The notes under the pieces are model-generated. The model did no database searches and was not told the DNA's origin. It saw only the letters and a list, made by a program, of their open reading frames with translations. Source: Ophioderma brevispina (Eukaryota; Echinodermata; Ophiuroidea; Amphilepidida; Ophiodermatidae). From it: a DNA stretch of 64,000 nt. Below are positions 62,252-64,000 of this stretch, one piece after another. The translations under genes and the position numbers were made by a program. The DNA is taken from NCBI GenBank assembly GCA_023653785.1, contig JAMKCH010005384.1:1-64000 (forward strand), written 5' to 3'. The stretch's first letter is position 1; every line of letters starts with the position of its first letter.

Positions 62252-62350
62252 AGGGACATTCGTGATCCACAGCCTCGTTCCCCGACTATGCCAGAAGTGA
62301 GTGTGTCTATGTCATATGAACCGTTGACTATAGGATGCGACTTTAAATCT
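62252..62350 (+). mobile_element. Single end of the 55.5 kb TTAA element family
   Basis: TTAA at 62248-62251 is followed by AGGGACATTCGTGATCCACA and GCCTCGTTCCCCGAC, then TATGTCATATGAACCGTTGA. This is the inverted counterpart of the right end of the 55541-55883 element. The other terminus was not located, so the copy may be truncated or longer. Confidence 0.55.
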
Positions 62351-63326
62351 TACTTGCAAATTAAATCTGCTCTTTAAAAAAAATTATAAGTTGTAGTTTT
62401 CGATTTATTTGTATGATTATGTTAATTCAGGTTACAATAAGCTAGTTATGTATAGTCTGATTTTTTTTATCGTCAGTTAAACGCATATTGTCGAATGGTG
62501 GGAATAAATCTCGGGATTTGGGGATGTGTTAGATGATCAAAAACTTTTTGTATCGAAATTATGTAATTGCATTCAAATGAGCATAGATTGTCGTACTGTC
62601 TGAGACACGCTAGAGATTCCTTTGTTTGGAGAACAATCAAGGATGGGGAATAGAGTGTCATTGAAAATCGAGGCAGGGTGTGCCGGAGTGAACCTCTTAA
62701 TCTGGACGGGGCTTAGGCCAAGTAAATATTGTAGTTCGTTTAGTGAAAAAACTTTCAATACATTATTATAATATTGGCAGCTTCAAAGAGTTCATACTTT
62801 TCTGGAAAAGACGAATAAATGTAAACCAGCGTAAAAGAGGTTTTCTAATATTCCTAGTGACGAAAAATATGAAGGAAAATGCACGCAAGAAAAGAAACGT
62901 GTGATATAGAGAAATAATCTGGTAAAACAACAACATATGGAATCAAATTCATGATGGGTTCTAGAAAAATTGGTGGAGGATTCTGATATTTAAGTGGAGA
63001 TTCCTCCTCTTCCAGCAATAATGACAAACCGACTGGAAATTTGGGAGCGTCATTTACTTATTCGTATCATTTCTCTTTTTGATGTGAATGCTTCAGTCTC
63101 TTCCAGTTTGATGGTTTGGATGTATTCGGTGATTTGTCTTTTTTCTTCGTGATGAAAAGAAAAGGGGGACTTTAATAATGGCCTTATCTGATCCGACATT
63201 CGTCTTCTCAATTAGAATTTCATTGGAATTAGTGGGGCAAGCATACACCTCTCAGAACGAATGGATCGTCGACACGCCCATTAACTTTTAATGAACAACT
63301 AAATAAAAAAATCTCTATAATACATA

Positions 63327-63743
63327 TTAAATCTTTACTTTACGAACTTCGTCCTGGTGGATGAGGATATTGTAGCTCTCAGCGATACCTATATAGAAAT
63401 TGCTTCCTGATGTGGTACATCGCATGCTTGATGTACCGCTTGAATTTGACAACTGTTTTTTTAATTCCCGCCGAATATAACTATTTTTACTCATCTTTGG
63501 GTTATAATAAATTACTTCAATATCAATGACAAAACATAATGATTTCGATTTTTGACATGCTATAACACAGTAGTATTTATTTATTTTATTATTATCACTA
63601 AGTACTATATATTCACACTGAGGGATTTCAAAAAGGATTATTTCAATATTAGACAAAATCAATCTTATTAAAGAGACAGGAGATTTCTTTTCTCTCAAAT
63701 AGCATTTAATCGCTATTTTGAACTTGCCTGCTATCGTAATCAT
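63327..63743 (-). CDS. Unassigned 138-codon open frame
   Basis: ATG at 63743 to TAA at 63327 on the minus strand. The protein is rich in Ile, Lys, Ser and Tyr (start MITIAGKFKIAIKCYL, later YIRRELKKQLSNSSG, end HQDEVRKVKI). No signal peptide or domain is evident. Its length is only slightly more than chance would give in AT-rich DNA, so it may be spurious or a single exon. Confidence 0.18.
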   Translation of the reverse strand: MITIAGKFKIAIKCYLREKKSPVSLIRLILSNIEIILFEIPQCEYIVLSDNNKINKYYCVIACQKSKSLCFVIDIEVIYYNPKMSKNSYIRRELKKQLSNSSGTSSMRCTTSGSNFYIGIAESYNILIHQDEVRKVKI

Positions 63744-64000
63744 CCTTATAGAAAACCATGCTTCGATTTTCTGTCGTGCACGACAGAAAATTCTAAACCA
63801 TCATCTTTTTTACATAAAGATGGCGTATTCGGCTTATTCACTTCAGGTGATCTAATACATTAGTAACTATTCCAAATATGCAAAAAAAAAAGGTTCGAAA
63901 AAAATAATCACCTAAGACATATATGACCTATATGTGAATAGTTTTCATCTTGTCTACCTGAGAACTAAGTAGTTAAATTTCCAATATATGACCTTGTAGC

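Overview
The window reads as intergenic or intronic DNA from an animal genome. It is AT-rich and has almost no long open frames. It is packed with inverted-repeat DNA transposon remnants, foldback palindromes, microsatellites, minisatellites and long homopolymers. Nothing suggests a prokaryote: there are no dense codirectional genes, no operons, and no ribosome-binding sites ahead of long frames. The abundance of small TTAA-flanked and other terminal-inverted-repeat (TIR) elements, and of tandem segmental duplications, fits an invertebrate, perhaps a marine deuterostome. The sequence does not fix the species.

Layout. 85-16105: three degenerate tandem units (A, B, C; about 4.4, 5.8 and 5.8 kb). 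Each carries, on the minus strand, one copy of a small coding-like segment that could encode a beta-sandwich resembling TNF/C1q domains. Copy C is open for about 150 codons, B is broken, and A is badly eroded. Units B and C also carry private transposon insertions, some of which can be proven against the empty site in a sister unit. 16105-35380: mostly unrecognised sequence with scattered MITE-like elements (at 17.8, 20.6, 24.5, 25.7, 30.2, 32.0 and 35.0 kb), CA and GCAGAA-type repeats, poly-C and poly-T tracts, and a pair of ~400 bp repeats at 29.2 and 31.0 kb. 35381-41754: a nearly perfect direct tandem duplication of 3187 bp. 41755-45544: no gene seen. 45545-48646: an older tandem duplication of ~1.55 kb. 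48959-49755: a second, inverted copy of the TTAA-flanked element at 20.6 kb. 52.0-53.8 kb: a retroposon-tail-like segment, a plausible internal coding exon on the minus strand (52868-53041) and a TIR element. 54.5-64 kb: more TIR elements (55.5, 57.7, 60.0 and 62.25 kb), a 210 bp foldback (61.86 kb) and one unassigned 138-codon minus-strand frame at the end.

No complete multi-exon gene, ribosomal RNA gene, intact tRNA gene or CRISPR array can be supported. The main content is a natural record of repeated duplication and insertion. Several insertions can be dated relative to their host repeats, because paralogous empty sites lie in the same window. The most gene-like objects are the tandem TNF/C1q-like segments and the 58-codon exon candidate. 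Both would need transcript or homology data to confirm.
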